A stretch of 64,000 nucleotides of DNA from NCBI RefSeq assembly GCF_022376835.1, contig NZ_CP084606.1, positions 2,474,501-2,538,500 of the forward strand, given 5' to 3'. Origin of the DNA: Brucepastera parasyntrophica. Its GTDB lineage: Bacteria; Spirochaetota; Spirochaetia; Treponematales; Treponemataceae. Position 1 is the stretch's first letter. Every line of letters starts with the position of its first letter. Made by a program: the position numbers and the translations under genes. Positions 35,372 to 44,702 of the stretch are shown piece by piece. The notes below the pieces were generated by a model, which made no database searches, was not told the DNA's origin, and was given only the letters and a program-made list of their open reading frames with translations.

Positions 35372-36667
35372 TTATGTAAGTTTTTGTCCGCATTCGGGAC
35401 AGAATTTGGGACTGCCTGTAATGGATATATCGCAGGCAGGACATTTTTTTTCCATTGTTGTTCCGCACTCGGGACAGAATTTTGTTTTTGAATTTTCAGA
35501 AATATGTCCGCATTTCTGGCAGGGTTCGGACATTTCAGCCCCGCAGGAAGTACATTTTTTTGTCCCCTCATTTAAATCCGCTCCGCATTTCGGGCAGGGG
35601 TTATATTTATCGCCGCATTCGGGACAGAATTTTACATCCGGCTTGTATGCAAAACTGCATTTGCTGCATGTGATTTTGGTGTTGCGCTGTGTATGCATTT
35701 CCTTCAGTTTATGTCCGCACGTAAAGCAAAAAAGAGAATCCTGATTAACGCTGGTATGGCATTTTGGACACAGCGTAGTCCCTGTTGTCTGTACAACTTT
35801 TCCCACATCCTGCATCATCATCCCGAAACTTCTTCCCGCGGCTGCGCCCATACCCAAGCCAATCCCCGCGCCCATAAATCCGGATCCAAACGAACCCTGG
35901 TTTTTTGCCGCACCTTCCAGGGAATCAAAAGAGCGTTCCTGCTGGTAATTGTATCCGATGATATCCATTTCTGCCCGTTTAGCCAGTGCTTTTTTCAGAG
36001 TTTTAACTGCCTCATCATCTTCAGGTACATTTATATCATTAACATAGAAGTTGACCACTTGTATGCCATATTCTGCAAAGAAAGGTTCAATTTTCTGTTT
36101 TATATAATTGGATAATTCAACCAGATATGCATTGATTTCCAGAATAGAAACATTTTTATGTACCAGATAGCCGGAAATGCTGTCTTTTACCTTCGTGATA
36201 TATAGACCCCTGAAATGGTTTACGATATCCTGTTGTTTAAAGGCCGGCATGGTCCCGACAAGTTTTACCATGAACTGCTTTGAGTTTTCAATTCTGATAC
36301 CGAAATGACCGAATGACCGGACCGGTACCATGACCTTGTATTTGGGATCCTGAATCTGAATGGGAGTTGGCGTTCCCCATTTTATATCGAGAACATTGAG
36401 TTTATTGATATACCAGATTTCAGCTGTAAAAGGTGATTTTCCCCCGAAAGGGAGATTGATGATCTTGTTAAGCAGGGGAAGATTGGCGGTGTCCAGAGTG
36501 TGCCGACCGGGACCGAAAACATCGAGAGCTCTGCCTCCCTTGAAAAAAACAGCTTCCTGTGATTCATTTACAATTAGTTGGGTCCATGTTCCCAGATCTA
36601 CACTCGGGTATTTCCAGACAAATGTATCCGCCGGACCATTATACTTTACAACATCTACTATTGCCAT
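35372..36667 (-). CDS. SPFH-domain protein with five C-terminal zinc ribbons (YdjL/virion-core-like)
   Basis: Residues ~1-260 form an SPFH/band-7-like domain starting MAIVDVVKYNGPADTFVWKY; its APTPIQIQD, VRSFGHFGIR segments match the bacterial proteins annotated as SPFH or 'virion core protein' domain. A glycine-rich linker (GSGFMGAGIGLGMGAAAGRS) follows, then ten CxxC knuckles (CPKC, CFTC, CSKC, CPEC, CPKC, CTSC, CQKC, CPEC, CPAC, CPEC), i.e. about five zinc ribbons. Such proteins are thought to organise membrane microdomains and are often found with stress genes. It is the promoter-proximal gene of a three-gene cluster. Confidence 0.82.
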   Translation of the reverse strand: MAIVDVVKYNGPADTFVWKYPSVDLGTWTQLIVNESQEAVFFKGGRALDVFGPGRHTLDTANLPLLNKIINLPFGGKSPFTAEIWYINKLNVLDIKWGTPTPIQIQDPKYKVMVPVRSFGHFGIRIENSKQFMVKLVGTMPAFKQQDIVNHFRGLYITKVKDSISGYLVHKNVSILEINAYLVELSNYIKQKIEPFFAEYGIQVVNFYVNDINVPEDDEAVKTLKKALAKRAEMDIIGYNYQQERSFDSLEGAAKNQGSFGSGFMGAGIGLGMGAAAGRSFGMMMQDVGKVVQTTGTTLCPKCHTSVNQDSLFCFTCGHKLKEMHTQRNTKITCSKCSFAYKPDVKFCPECGDKYNPCPKCGADLNEGTKKCTSCGAEMSEPCQKCGHISENSKTKFCPECGTTMEKKCPACDISITGSPKFCPECGQKLT

Positions 36668-36927
36668 GATATTTCTGCCTTAAACCTTAATAAATTTGGA
36701 TACTACTGCGATAAATGTTTGAACATGCGTAACTTTTCAAAATTATAGCATGAAAATCAAAAATAGTAAAAAAATTACATTACTTTCCGGTATTTTTTTG
36801 TAAACAAATCTGACCCGCGGCAGATACGTCTGTAACTGCCGGCGAGTATTGTCCATCAAATTCCTGTTCGCAGACCGAAAGAAGTCTTAAGCTGCTGCCA
36901 TTTTCCCAGACACAAGACGGCACTGTT

Positions 36928-38061
36928 TTACCGGCCTCCGTGAACGAGAGAGGAAATTTTCTCAAGCTCATCCGGGATATTGATTTTCTGCGGACAGAGT
37001 TCAACGCAGGTTCCGCACCGGGTACACTTGTCCGGCTGCGCCGATTCCCCAAGATTTTTCATGGCCGTATCAAAGGCCTCGCGATTTCTGCTGCCGCAGA
37101 ATTCATTGAAGATGGAAAAATTACCGGGAATATCAACTCCGAATGGACAATCCATGCAATATCTGCATCCCGTACAGGGAACCATGTCCGCAGTGCGGAA
37201 TGCCGAAAGGGCTATTTTGATAGTTTCGTATTCATCCCCGTTAAGAGGACGGAAGTCATTCATCGTTTTCAGATTATCATCAACCTGCTCCATAGTACTC
37301 ATCCCGCTGAGGACTGTCAGGACATTGGGAAGTGAAGCCGCAAAGCGGACCGCCCAGGACGCGGCACTTTTACCGGGATCGGCCTCTCTGAGTATTGCCG
37401 ACGCTTTTTCATTCAGTGACGCAAGTGATCCTCCCCGTACCGGTTCCATTACAATTACCGGAAGACTGTTTTTCTCCGCTATTTCATACTGCTCTTTTGC
37501 CCCGTTAGTCTCCCAGTCAAAGTAATTTATCTGAAGCTGTACAAAGTCCCATGTATGGGATGAAATAATATCCCGGAGCACATCCGGCGTATCATGGAAA
37601 GAAAATCCCAGATGGCGGATTTTTCCTTCCTTCTTTTTTCTATCAAGCAGTTCATAAACTTCGTATTTTTCAAAGTTTGCAAAATGTTCGGCAGTCAGGG
37701 CGTGCGCCAGATAAAAGTCAAAATAGTCAACGCCGCATTTTTTTAACTGCTCACTGAAAATTCTTTCAGCATCTGCGGTCGACTGGACCGCGTTCCATGT
37801 AGGCATTTTGGTTGCGAGAAAAAATTTTTCACGCGGGTATTTTTTTAAAGCTTCTCCAATAAATATTTCACTCATTCCGTTATGGTATGTCCACGCGGTA
37901 TCAAAATAATTCACACCGTTTTCAATTGCCCTGTCAATCATTTTTTCAGCGGCGGCCCGGTCAATGTCCTGTCCTGATTTATCCGTTACCGGGAGACGCA
38001 TACACCCGAACCCGAGCAATGACAGGTCTTCTTTGATAGATTTAAAATGACGTTTTTCCAT
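36928..38061 (-). CDS. Aldo/keto reductase with C-terminal 4Fe-4S ferredoxin domain
   Basis: MEKRHFKSIKEDLSLLGFGC starts an aldo/keto reductase barrel with the catalytic set DTAWTYHNG (Tyr), TKMP (Lys) and FYLAHAL (His). After residue ~285, GCRYCMDCPFGVDIP and KCTRCGTCVELCPQKINIP form a ferredoxin-type domain, the arrangement in anaerobe AKRs of this subgroup. ATG at 38061 is chosen because the upstream 26 codons lack a ribosome binding site. Nucleotides 15-94 of the coding region also exist, antisense, in the integrative element at 32602-32681. Confidence 0.9.
   Translation of the reverse strand: MEKRHFKSIKEDLSLLGFGCMRLPVTDKSGQDIDRAAAEKMIDRAIENGVNYFDTAWTYHNGMSEIFIGEALKKYPREKFFLATKMPTWNAVQSTADAERIFSEQLKKCGVDYFDFYLAHALTAEHFANFEKYEVYELLDRKKKEGKIRHLGFSFHDTPDVLRDIISSHTWDFVQLQINYFDWETNGAKEQYEIAEKNSLPVIVMEPVRGGSLASLNEKASAILREADPGKSAASWAVRFAASLPNVLTVLSGMSTMEQVDDNLKTMNDFRPLNGDEYETIKIALSAFRTADMVPCTGCRYCMDCPFGVDIPGNFSIFNEFCGSRNREAFDTAMKNLGESAQPDKCTRCGTCVELCPQKINIPDELEKISSLVHGGR
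37968..38047 (-). repeat. 80-nt segment shared with the integrative element
   Basis: The start of the reductase gene, encoding its conserved first strand (LSLLGFGCMRLP). As the conserved part of a family, this is the source copy; 32602-32681 is the derived one. Confidence 0.9.
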
Positions 38062-38095
38062 ATCAATTCTCCTTATGTGTATGAAAAAAGAAAAG

Positions 38096-38120
38096 TATGT
38101 GTATACCGGGAATACACATA
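38096..38120. promoter_or_regulatory. TATGTGTAT inverted repeat upstream of the reductase gene
   Basis: A perfect 9-bp inverted repeat with a seven-base centre lies 35 bp before the reductase start codon. It could be an operator or a leader hairpin. Confidence 0.4.
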
Positions 38121-38266
38121 AAAACCGGAATCCATACACATTCTTGTTTCAGTGTACGGAAACCCTGCTTAGGTTCCCGTGTGGATTCTGCTTATGTGCC
38201 GCCGGCTTACTATCTTTTTGCCCGGTCAGCAACTGTTTCTTGCATTGTCCCGGGCCTTTTCCGGGT

Positions 38267-40102
38267 TTAGAATGTTCCGTCGTATATCAGTTTTTCCCCG
38301 CTGTCCAGTGTAACGGTAAGTCCCTGTTCCAGTATCCGCATCGCGCCGGGGACCTGGGAAATCCATATTAAATTCGGATTTGCCGAAGTCAGCGTTTCTT
38401 CATTTATATCCGTCGGGTTTTCAATTACCAGACCGTCAACTACCCTGAGCAGGGGAATAAAATCCATATCAAAATTACGGGTGACCAGTATTTCTCCGCC
38501 TTTTTTCTTGAGTACTGAAAAAGCTTCGTAGGCCGACTCGGCGCGTACCACCCGGCCGGTAACCCTGCACAGATTTTTCTTCTTCGTCGTATCGTCAGCG
38601 TCCTTCGGCTGGGGAAGAACTCCTCCGCCGTTTACACCCCGGGCCAGAACATTGCCGACAATCAGAACCCTGATACTGTTTACCATAATCGGGCTGCTCA
38701 GAGGCATGCCGGCTACCATAACAATTTTATCCAGGGGTTCCAGAAAACCCGCATCGAGTGAGGCCCTGATGGTATTCTGCGTCATCTCTTCGGAATCCTC
38801 GGCCATCTTGACCAGCAGAGGCACAACACCCCAATTGAGCAAGAGCTGGCGCTGTACGATTTCGTGGGGCGTAGCCGCAATTATCGGCTGTTCAGGCCGG
38901 AAAGTGCTCAGAAGCCGGGCCGTATTTCCGGAAAGGGTAGGTGTAATAATTGCCGCAGCCGCAATTTCGGTAGCGGTCCGGTATGCCGCGTGGGTAATTA
39001 TTTCAGCTACATCACTGTTATTATGGTCCAGCGAATGAAAATCCCTCATTTTCTTTTTATACTCGGGAGAGGCTTCGACAGTGAGCGCTATTTTCGTCAT
39101 CATTTTGACGGATTCGACAGGATACGCCCCGTTCGCGGTTTCCCCGGAAAGCATGACGGCGTCCGTACCGTCAAAGATTGCGTTTGCAACATCCGTTAAT
39201 TCGGCCCTTGTCGGGGTAGGGTTGACAATCATTGAGTCGAGCATTTGGGTAGCCGTTATAACCGGTTTGCCGGCAAGATTGCAGGTCTGGATGATTCTTT
39301 TCTGCGCGAGCGGGATACGTTCCGTTTCAAGCTGGACACCCATATCTCCGCGCGCAACCATTATTCCCGCCGAAACCGCTACAATGTCTTCAATATTATC
39401 CAGCCCTTCCTCGTTTTCTATTTTTGCAATAAGCCTGACTTTTGAATTGAACGGCTCGATAAACCTCAGGATGGCAATCACGTCGGCGGGCGAGCTGACA
39501 AAGCTTGCCGCAATATAGTCTATCCCCATTTCAATGCCGAATTCTATGTCCTTTTTATCCTGCTCGCTCAGAATGGGAATATCAGGATGAACCCCGATAA
39601 CATTGACATTTTTCCTGCTTCCCATTTTTGCCGTATTCAGAGCCCTGCAGGTTATTTCCGTTTTCCCGTCAGTTTCAAGGACAAGAAAGCCGATAAGGCC
39701 GTCGGCAATCAGAATACGGTTGTCGGGCTTTATTTCTTCGGGAAGCTTTTTCCAGCTCAGGGAGATTCGTCCCGGGATGTCCGCTTTCGCGGCAAGCGTC
39801 GGGCCGTCATCTACAGTAAAAATAAAGGTTTCATCCTTGTGGACTTCGATTACTCCGTCATCCGGAACAAGACCGGTCCGTATTTCCGGGCCCTTTGTAT
39901 CAAGCAGAAGCGCACACGGAATACCTGTAATCTGCGAAGCCCTTTTGACGGTTTCCATATTTTTACGGTGGTAAACCTGATTCCCATGGGAAAAATTAAA
40001 GCGGGCGACATTCATTCCTGCCCTGAGAAGGTCGCATACAATATCAATATTTTCGGCAGTAGGCCCCATTGAACAGACTATCTTTGTTTTTCTCCGGATC
40101 AT
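38267..40102 (-). CDS. pyk: Pyruvate kinase
   Basis: MIRRKTKIVCSMGPTAENID, LLDTKGPEIRTG, VMVARGDMG-type (GIMVARGDMGVQLETERIPL) and TQMLDSMI are the canonical pyruvate kinase motifs. The catalytic barrel and allosteric C domain fill ~475 residues; a further ~130 residues (KKKNLCRVTGRVVRAESAYE and GEILVTRNFDMDFIPLLRVV) resemble the PEP-utilising-type extra domain of some bacterial enzymes but lack the usual TSH motif. It converts PEP and ADP to pyruvate and ATP. A two-hairpin repeat ends just before the start and supplies AAAGGTG as ribosome binding site. Confidence 0.95.
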   Translation of the reverse strand: MIRRKTKIVCSMGPTAENIDIVCDLLRAGMNVARFNFSHGNQVYHRKNMETVKRASQITGIPCALLLDTKGPEIRTGLVPDDGVIEVHKDETFIFTVDDGPTLAAKADIPGRISLSWKKLPEEIKPDNRILIADGLIGFLVLETDGKTEITCRALNTAKMGSRKNVNVIGVHPDIPILSEQDKKDIEFGIEMGIDYIAASFVSSPADVIAILRFIEPFNSKVRLIAKIENEEGLDNIEDIVAVSAGIMVARGDMGVQLETERIPLAQKRIIQTCNLAGKPVITATQMLDSMIVNPTPTRAELTDVANAIFDGTDAVMLSGETANGAYPVESVKMMTKIALTVEASPEYKKKMRDFHSLDHNNSDVAEIITHAAYRTATEIAAAAIITPTLSGNTARLLSTFRPEQPIIAATPHEIVQRQLLLNWGVVPLLVKMAEDSEEMTQNTIRASLDAGFLEPLDKIVMVAGMPLSSPIMVNSIRVLIVGNVLARGVNGGGVLPQPKDADDTTKKKNLCRVTGRVVRAESAYEAFSVLKKKGGEILVTRNFDMDFIPLLRVVDGLVIENPTDINEETLTSANPNLIWISQVPGAMRILEQGLTVTLDSGEKLIYDGTF

Positions 40103-40104
40103 CT

Positions 40105-40208
40105 TTATACACCTTTACTTTACGTTTCTGGTATAAAGGATTAACTGATTCTTTATATCAGAAACACGTACAATCGGAAATAGTCAAATAATTTAAATTA
40201 TTTGACTA
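40105..40208 (-). repeat. Two-hairpin repeat, copy 3 (before pyk)
   Basis: On the minus strand: left hairpin 40181-40208, spacer TTCCGATTGTACGT, right hairpin 40124-40165, then GTAAAGGTGTATAAAG ending at the pyk start codon. The right hairpin uses one G:T pair where copies 2 and 6 have A:T. Confidence 0.78.
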
Positions 40209-40378
40209 GACCTCACAAATGCAGCCAGGATAAATACAGCATTTTGAGCCGCCTTACATAAATATAAAGCATAATTATAAAAACCGGAACTTTTTTTTCA
40301 GATTTTCAGTCTTTATGCAGTCCGGAATAAAATATCTCTGTCAGAGTACGAAGGATTAGGCTCTGCCCTGAATAAAAA

Positions 40379-40403
40379 AAACGTTCCCGGACAGGGAACG
40401 TTT
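40379..40403 (-). terminator. Terminator of tRNA-Cys
   Basis: AAACGTTCCC and GGGAACGTTT pair across a five-base loop; on the minus strand a T run follows (A-run 40374-40380 on the plus strand). Confidence 0.8.
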
Positions 40404-40409
40404 TATGAC

Positions 40410-40481
40410 AGGCGCCGATCAGAATCGAACTGATGCATAAAGGTTTTGCAGACCTCTCCCTTACCGCTTGGGTACGGCGCC
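40410..40481 (-). tRNA. tRNA-Cys (anticodon GCA)
   Basis: On the minus strand the acceptor GGCGCCG pairs with CGGCGCC, the anticodon loop is CTGCAAA (GCA), and the T arm ATCAG/CTGAT encloses TTCGATT. A TATAAT lies upstream at 40504-40509. Confidence 0.95.
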
Positions 40482-40713
40482 GATTACTTCTAAAAGATAA
40501 CGGATTATAAGAGATTTGTCCATAACCCGGAGAAAAACAATCTGAAAATTATGAAATGTTTCAGAAAAACCTCCTGTCCTTGAAAAAAAAAGTTTTTTAT
40601 TTGGAAAATTTGGCCATGGTGCTATATAATTTTCTTATATTAGATATATGCCGGGAGAAAGATACACTATTTCCTGTCGTATGTCTGATCGATGCAGCAA
40701 AAGTGGGGGTTTT

Positions 40714-41229
40714 ATGAACAAAGCGAGTAAGTTGCCGGCCGTTTTACTGTGCCTGATACCGTGTTTTGTGCTTTTTGCCGCCTGCGCCACCGGAAAAGGC
40801 GCTGAAGAATCCCGTACTCCGGCGGTACTGCCGACGGGAACCGAATGGGGTTATGTTGAATTGACCGCTTCAACACTGAAGCTGCCCAATCTGACGCTTG
40901 CCTCGAGTACTATCAGGGCGAAATCCACCGGCGCTGACGAAAAAGGTATTGACCTTATATGGTCCGGCGCGAGCCTGGATGATTTCAATGCGCTTGCCGG
41001 AGAGTGTTTTACAAAGATTCCCGCCAATCTTAACTGGTTCGGGAAAGTGTCTGCATTGGAAAGCCTTAAACGGGACAGTTCCCATTTCTGGGAGTTTGAG
41101 GCCTACTACAAGACTTCAGCGACTGCGTACCAGATCTTTATCCGCTACTTTTATGATGATTATTACGAACTTACCGGGATAGTGAACGGAACGCTTGCGC
41201 TTCACATTATCGAATATCCCGATTTTTAG
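40714..41229 (+). CDS. Lipoprotein, paralogue of the next gene
   Basis: A signal peptide and lipobox (LLCLIPCFVLFAAC, near residue 25) precede ~145 residues. It shares with the next gene MNKxxKxPxALLCL, ETEWG-like TEWGYVELTASTLKLPNL, GASLDDFNALAGECF and KIPANLNWFGKVS. The family is unknown to me. ATG at 40714 follows GTGGGGG; the open frame extends further upstream but without a signal peptide there. Function not known. Confidence 0.75.
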   Translation: MNKASKLPAVLLCLIPCFVLFAACATGKGAEESRTPAVLPTGTEWGYVELTASTLKLPNLTLASSTIRAKSTGADEKGIDLIWSGASLDDFNALAGECFTKIPANLNWFGKVSALESLKRDSSHFWEFEAYYKTSATAYQIFIRYFYDDYYELTGIVNGTLALHIIEYPDF

Positions 41230-41523
41230 GGATATTCTGTTCCGGTCCGGCTGTAACCAGGCCGGCGGTTATTATTAATAAAGATTTCCCCAAAACTGAC
41301 CTGTTTCACGGTCACTGTAAGAATATCTACCGTCTATTAATACAGTCATTTCCAGATTTTTCTTCTCCTCCGCCGGATAATAAAGGAAGCCCCATTTTGA
41401 AGATATTGTATTTTTCTTTTAAAAAAGATAATTGCAGTATATACTGTAACCGCTATGGATATGTGGTGAATGGTCATGAGTATCCGCAAAATATCCGTAT
41501 AATGTAGCAAAAGTGAGGTTTTT

Positions 41524-42048
41524 ATGAACAAAGTGAACAAATTTCCGGGCGCCCTGCTGTGCCTGGTCATAGTCCTGGTGTTTTTCACAGCCTGTGATAC
41601 CGGAACGAATGGTGACAAAAACCCTTTGGGACGTACATCATTGCCTGCTGAGACAGAATGGGGCTGCGTCGGGCTGACATCTTCGACACTGGACCTGCCC
41701 GGTCTGACTGTAGATTATGTTTTTGTGACACCGGAAACAACCGCTTCTTCATATGCGAAAGTGAAAATAGGATGGACAGGCGCCTCACTGGAAGATTTCA
41801 ATACACTTGCACAGGAATGTTATACGGAAATTCCCGCCAATCTTAACTGGTTTGGCCTTGTTAGCACACCGGAAAACTGTAAAGATGATTATCAGGACTG
41901 TTTGTCCTTTACCGCATATTATGTGACAGGGAATACCGCGTATGAAGTTTCCGTGTTTTATTATTATACTGATGCGTATTTTCAGATACCAAAAAACACT
42001 ATGGTTTTATTAATTGAAGAAATTCCCTATTATATTTTGTTAATATAA
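41524..42048 (+). CDS. Lipoprotein, paralogue of the preceding gene
   Basis: MNKVNKFPGALLCLVIVLVF and a lipobox (VFFTAC) are followed by TEWGCVGLTSSTLDLPGL and GASLEDFNTLAQECYTEIPA, matching the gene at 40714. The tandem pair therefore arose by duplication. It has a different C-terminal end. GAGG precedes ATG. The 294-bp interval upstream holds nothing I can identify. Confidence 0.74.
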   Translation: MNKVNKFPGALLCLVIVLVFFTACDTGTNGDKNPLGRTSLPAETEWGCVGLTSSTLDLPGLTVDYVFVTPETTASSYAKVKIGWTGASLEDFNTLAQECYTEIPANLNWFGLVSTPENCKDDYQDCLSFTAYYVTGNTAYEVSVFYYYTDAYFQIPKNTMVLLIEEIPYYILLI

Positions 42049-42395
42049 AATCATGCTTATACGGGATACCCAGGCTGCTGGAATTTCCGGAGTAAAAAAG
42101 CTCTTTTATATATTCTGAATAAACAGGGAGGTCTGGTACAGCATATGAGAAAGACTAAAAAAAGACTGATCAGCTTTCTTAATGGGTATTCTTACATCCG
42201 GAAATAATGCTGCTTTTGGTAATCCGTAATTGACAGCCGCCTCAAAAATAAAACGGTTTTTATTTGTTACATTATAAAAACAAAGCCGCCCCTAATTTTT
42301 CTCCTTGTATTTTCAGCGTGAAAATGTATATTATAAGGCATATCGCCGTGTCATTGCCCGTAATGCATGTCAGGCGGTATTCCGGAGGATTCCTC
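42049..42395. other. Intergenic region without a gene
   Basis: No credible gene, RNA or long repeat. A frame open from 42264 joins the chemoreceptor gene but lacks a start signal. The GGAGGAT ribosome binding site of the next gene lies at 42383-42389. Confidence 0.45.
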
Positions 42396-44153
42396 ATGAA
42401 AAGCTTGCGTACAAGGTTTTTCCTTTTTTTTATCGGTTTATGTATTGTTGCTTCGGCAGGCGCCGGGGCAGGCATGTATATCCAGTATTCAAATTACATA
42501 CAATATACTTATTCTAATACCCTGAAAAGCACCGCCGAGATGATTGATAATAATTATCCTTTTATAGGCGATATTGATTATCTGATCGGGGCCGCGCAGG
42601 AAATGACTCCGGAATACCGGGAATTCATCCGGAATCTGCAGAACATTGCGCAGGCATATAATCTGGGCTATATCTATCTCCTCCAGAAAGTCCCGGAAGG
42701 ATACAGGTTTATTTTCGATGCGGAATTCCTCATTGAGGAAATGTTTGAAGAACTGTTTCTTTCCGTGTATGAACTCGAAGACCAGCCGGATGAAATGGAT
42801 ATCGCATACAATACCGGGAAAATGCAGATCATGAAAAAACCCTATACTGATGAATGGGGTACTTTTATCGGAGGATATCTGCCCGTAATCCGGAACAACA
42901 GGGTCGTCGCCTTATTGGCCCTGGATTACGAAGTTTCATTCCTGGACGGACTGTACCGCAGTGCGCTGGTCTCTTTTCTGTTTTCCCTCGGGTTTGCCGT
43001 TTTGCTTGCCGTTATCCTGGCCCTCGTCCTTTCCAAATCCCTGCTGACTCCAATCAACCAGGCTCTCCGGATGGCCGGCGACCTGGCCGATATGGATTTT
43101 GCCGCGGAAATGTCGGTTACCAGAGAGGATGAAATAGGGGCAATCCAGAATGCCCTTATTAAAATCAGGGACAATTTCCGTCAGACTCTTGATACCCTTA
43201 ACGGGAACCTTGAGCAGACAAAAAATATCAGTAAAACGCTTGACGTCGCGATTGAAAAATCTTCAGATGATCTGGAACTCATTTCAAATAATATGGATTC
43301 CGTACAGAACAAAGCCGCGTTCCAGCTCGAATCCGTGCAGCATACAACGAATTCTGTCGGGCAGATAATCAGGAATATTGAGTCCCTGAATAAGGCCGTC
43401 CAGACTCAGGCTGTAAATATCACCGAATCGTCGGCATCAATAGAACAAATGATTGCGAATATAGCGTCAATCCGGAATGTAGTCGGGGAAGTTCATAAAA
43501 CCACCGACCGGTTGACCGCATCTTCCGACAACGGGCAGAGAAAACTGGAAATGCTTATGGAGGAAGTCAAACGTATATCGCAGCAGTCGGCGGCTTTACA
43601 GGACGCGAATACGGCCATATCGAATATTGCGGGGCAGACAAATATTCTCGCGATGAACGCGGCGATTGAAGCTGCTCACGCCGGCGACGCCGGAAAAGGT
43701 TTCGCGGTTGTCGCGGATGAAATCAGGAAACTGGCGGAATCCTCCGCCGAAGAATCAACGGCAATTGCCGTTGAAATCACGCGGATGCAGGAAGGCATCG
43801 AAAATATTCTGGAAGCTTCAAAAGAGACTACCGACACAATGACTGAAATGTTCAATGAAGTAAATAACATGAGCAATTCCTTTGCCGTCGTCAACAATGC
43901 TATAGAAGAGCAGGCCGCCGGCGGGACCCAGATCCTGCGCGCCCTGAAAACAATTCAGGATATGACTGAACAGGTCAGAGACGGCTCAGCTGAAATCCAT
44001 AAGGGCAGCGGGGAAATTTCATCCGAGATAAAAGGACTTCAGTCCGCCTCGGAAGAGGTAAACGAAAGTGTGCAGGGCATACGTCAGGCAAGCCAGCATA
44101 TTGCGGAATCACTGGAGGAGGCGCGTTCAATATCGGCCAAAACCAACGGGTAA
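42396..44153 (+). CDS. Methyl-accepting chemotaxis protein
   Basis: The 585-residue chemoreceptor has a first membrane segment ([19 protein letters not shown]), a ~160-residue extracytoplasmic sensor region, a second membrane segment ([20 protein letters not shown]), a HAMP region ([20 protein letters not shown]) and a long signalling coiled coil with the tip [20 protein letters not shown]. The ligand of the sensor domain is not evident. GGAGGA lies before ATG at 42396. It is an inner-membrane receptor of the chemotaxis system, separate from the soluble H2 sensor at 1528-3650. Confidence 0.9.
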   Translation: MKSLRTRFFLFFIGLCIVASAGAGAGMYIQYSNYIQYTYSNTLKSTAEMIDNNYPFIGDIDYLIGAAQEMTPEYREFIRNLQNIAQAYNLGYIYLLQKVPEGYRFIFDAEFLIEEMFEELFLSVYELEDQPDEMDIAYNTGKMQIMKKPYTDEWGTFIGGYLPVIRNNRVVALLALDYEVSFLDGLYRSALVSFLFSLGFAVLLAVILALVLSKSLLTPINQALRMAGDLADMDFAAEMSVTREDEIGAIQNALIKIRDNFRQTLDTLNGNLEQTKNISKTLDVAIEKSSDDLELISNNMDSVQNKAAFQLESVQHTTNSVGQIIRNIESLNKAVQTQAVNITESSASIEQMIANIASIRNVVGEVHKTTDRLTASSDNGQRKLEMLMEEVKRISQQSAALQDANTAISNIAGQTNILAMNAAIEAAHAGDAGKGFAVVADEIRKLAESSAEESTAIAVEITRMQEGIENILEASKETTDTMTEMFNEVNNMSNSFAVVNNAIEEQAAGGTQILRALKTIQDMTEQVRDGSAEIHKGSGEISSEIKGLQSASEEVNESVQGIRQASQHIAESLEEARSISAKTNG

Positions 44154-44220
44154 TGCAATTATTCTGATTCCGGTTTGATCTCCTGTTCAGAAGTCAGGGC
44201 CTCAGCCAAAAGGATTGAAA

Positions 44221-44673
44221 ATGTATAAGACCGAACCAACTATAACCGTAAAAATAAAAAATACGGAAGCCTTTTATACGCTAAACTGGTCGGCACTGAA
44301 AAAGGCTGATAAATATGAAATTACACTGCAGGTCCCTTCCGTTTCAGGAATTTACGAACTGTACCGGATGGATGAGACCAAAAAACTGAATTTGCTGGCC
44401 GTGACCCATGCGTGGTACGGCGGCCTGCGCAGCCAGCTCCGGGCCGCGATTGATCCCGAGGCGACCAATGACGAGTCAAAAAAGGAACTCCTTGAGGACG
44501 CCGAATTGTACTACCGGTACAGCGCGTCAAACTCTTTTCCCGACATGCTCGATGTAGTATGGTTTCTCCACAGTACCTATTTCCCTGATGATGTCCGCGT
44601 CGAAAATTCCGGCAGATATACACGTATCTACCTGATCGAAAAAGCCCCTGACCGGGTGTATTGGCTTGACTGA
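44221..44673 (+). CDS. Hypothetical protein, 150 residues
   Basis: Not recognised. No signal peptide or membrane segment. It contains a short aromatic-rich stretch (HAWYGGLRSQLRAAIDPEAT) and ends VYWLD. AAGGA lies before ATG at 44221; TTG at 44215 is too close to it. The next gene (thioredoxin-reductase-like) starts 29 bases after the stop, so they may be co-transcribed. Confidence 0.65.
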   Translation: MYKTEPTITVKIKNTEAFYTLNWSALKKADKYEITLQVPSVSGIYELYRMDETKKLNLLAVTHAWYGGLRSQLRAAIDPEATNDESKKELLEDAELYYRYSASNSFPDMLDVVWFLHSTYFPDDVRVENSGRYTRIYLIEKAPDRVYWLD

Positions 44674-44702
44674 AAGGCTGAACAATTCATACACTGTATC
44701 TT

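Noticed and set aside
36780-37052. Open frame overlapping the end of the aldo/keto reductase gene
   Set aside because: It overlaps the ferredoxin domain in another frame; no start signal or recognisable product.
32602-38047. Template/variable repeat pair of a diversity-generating retroelement
   Set aside because: The two copies differ at one G/A position only, and no reverse transcriptase gene is present. A single mismatch does not indicate adenine-directed mutagenesis.
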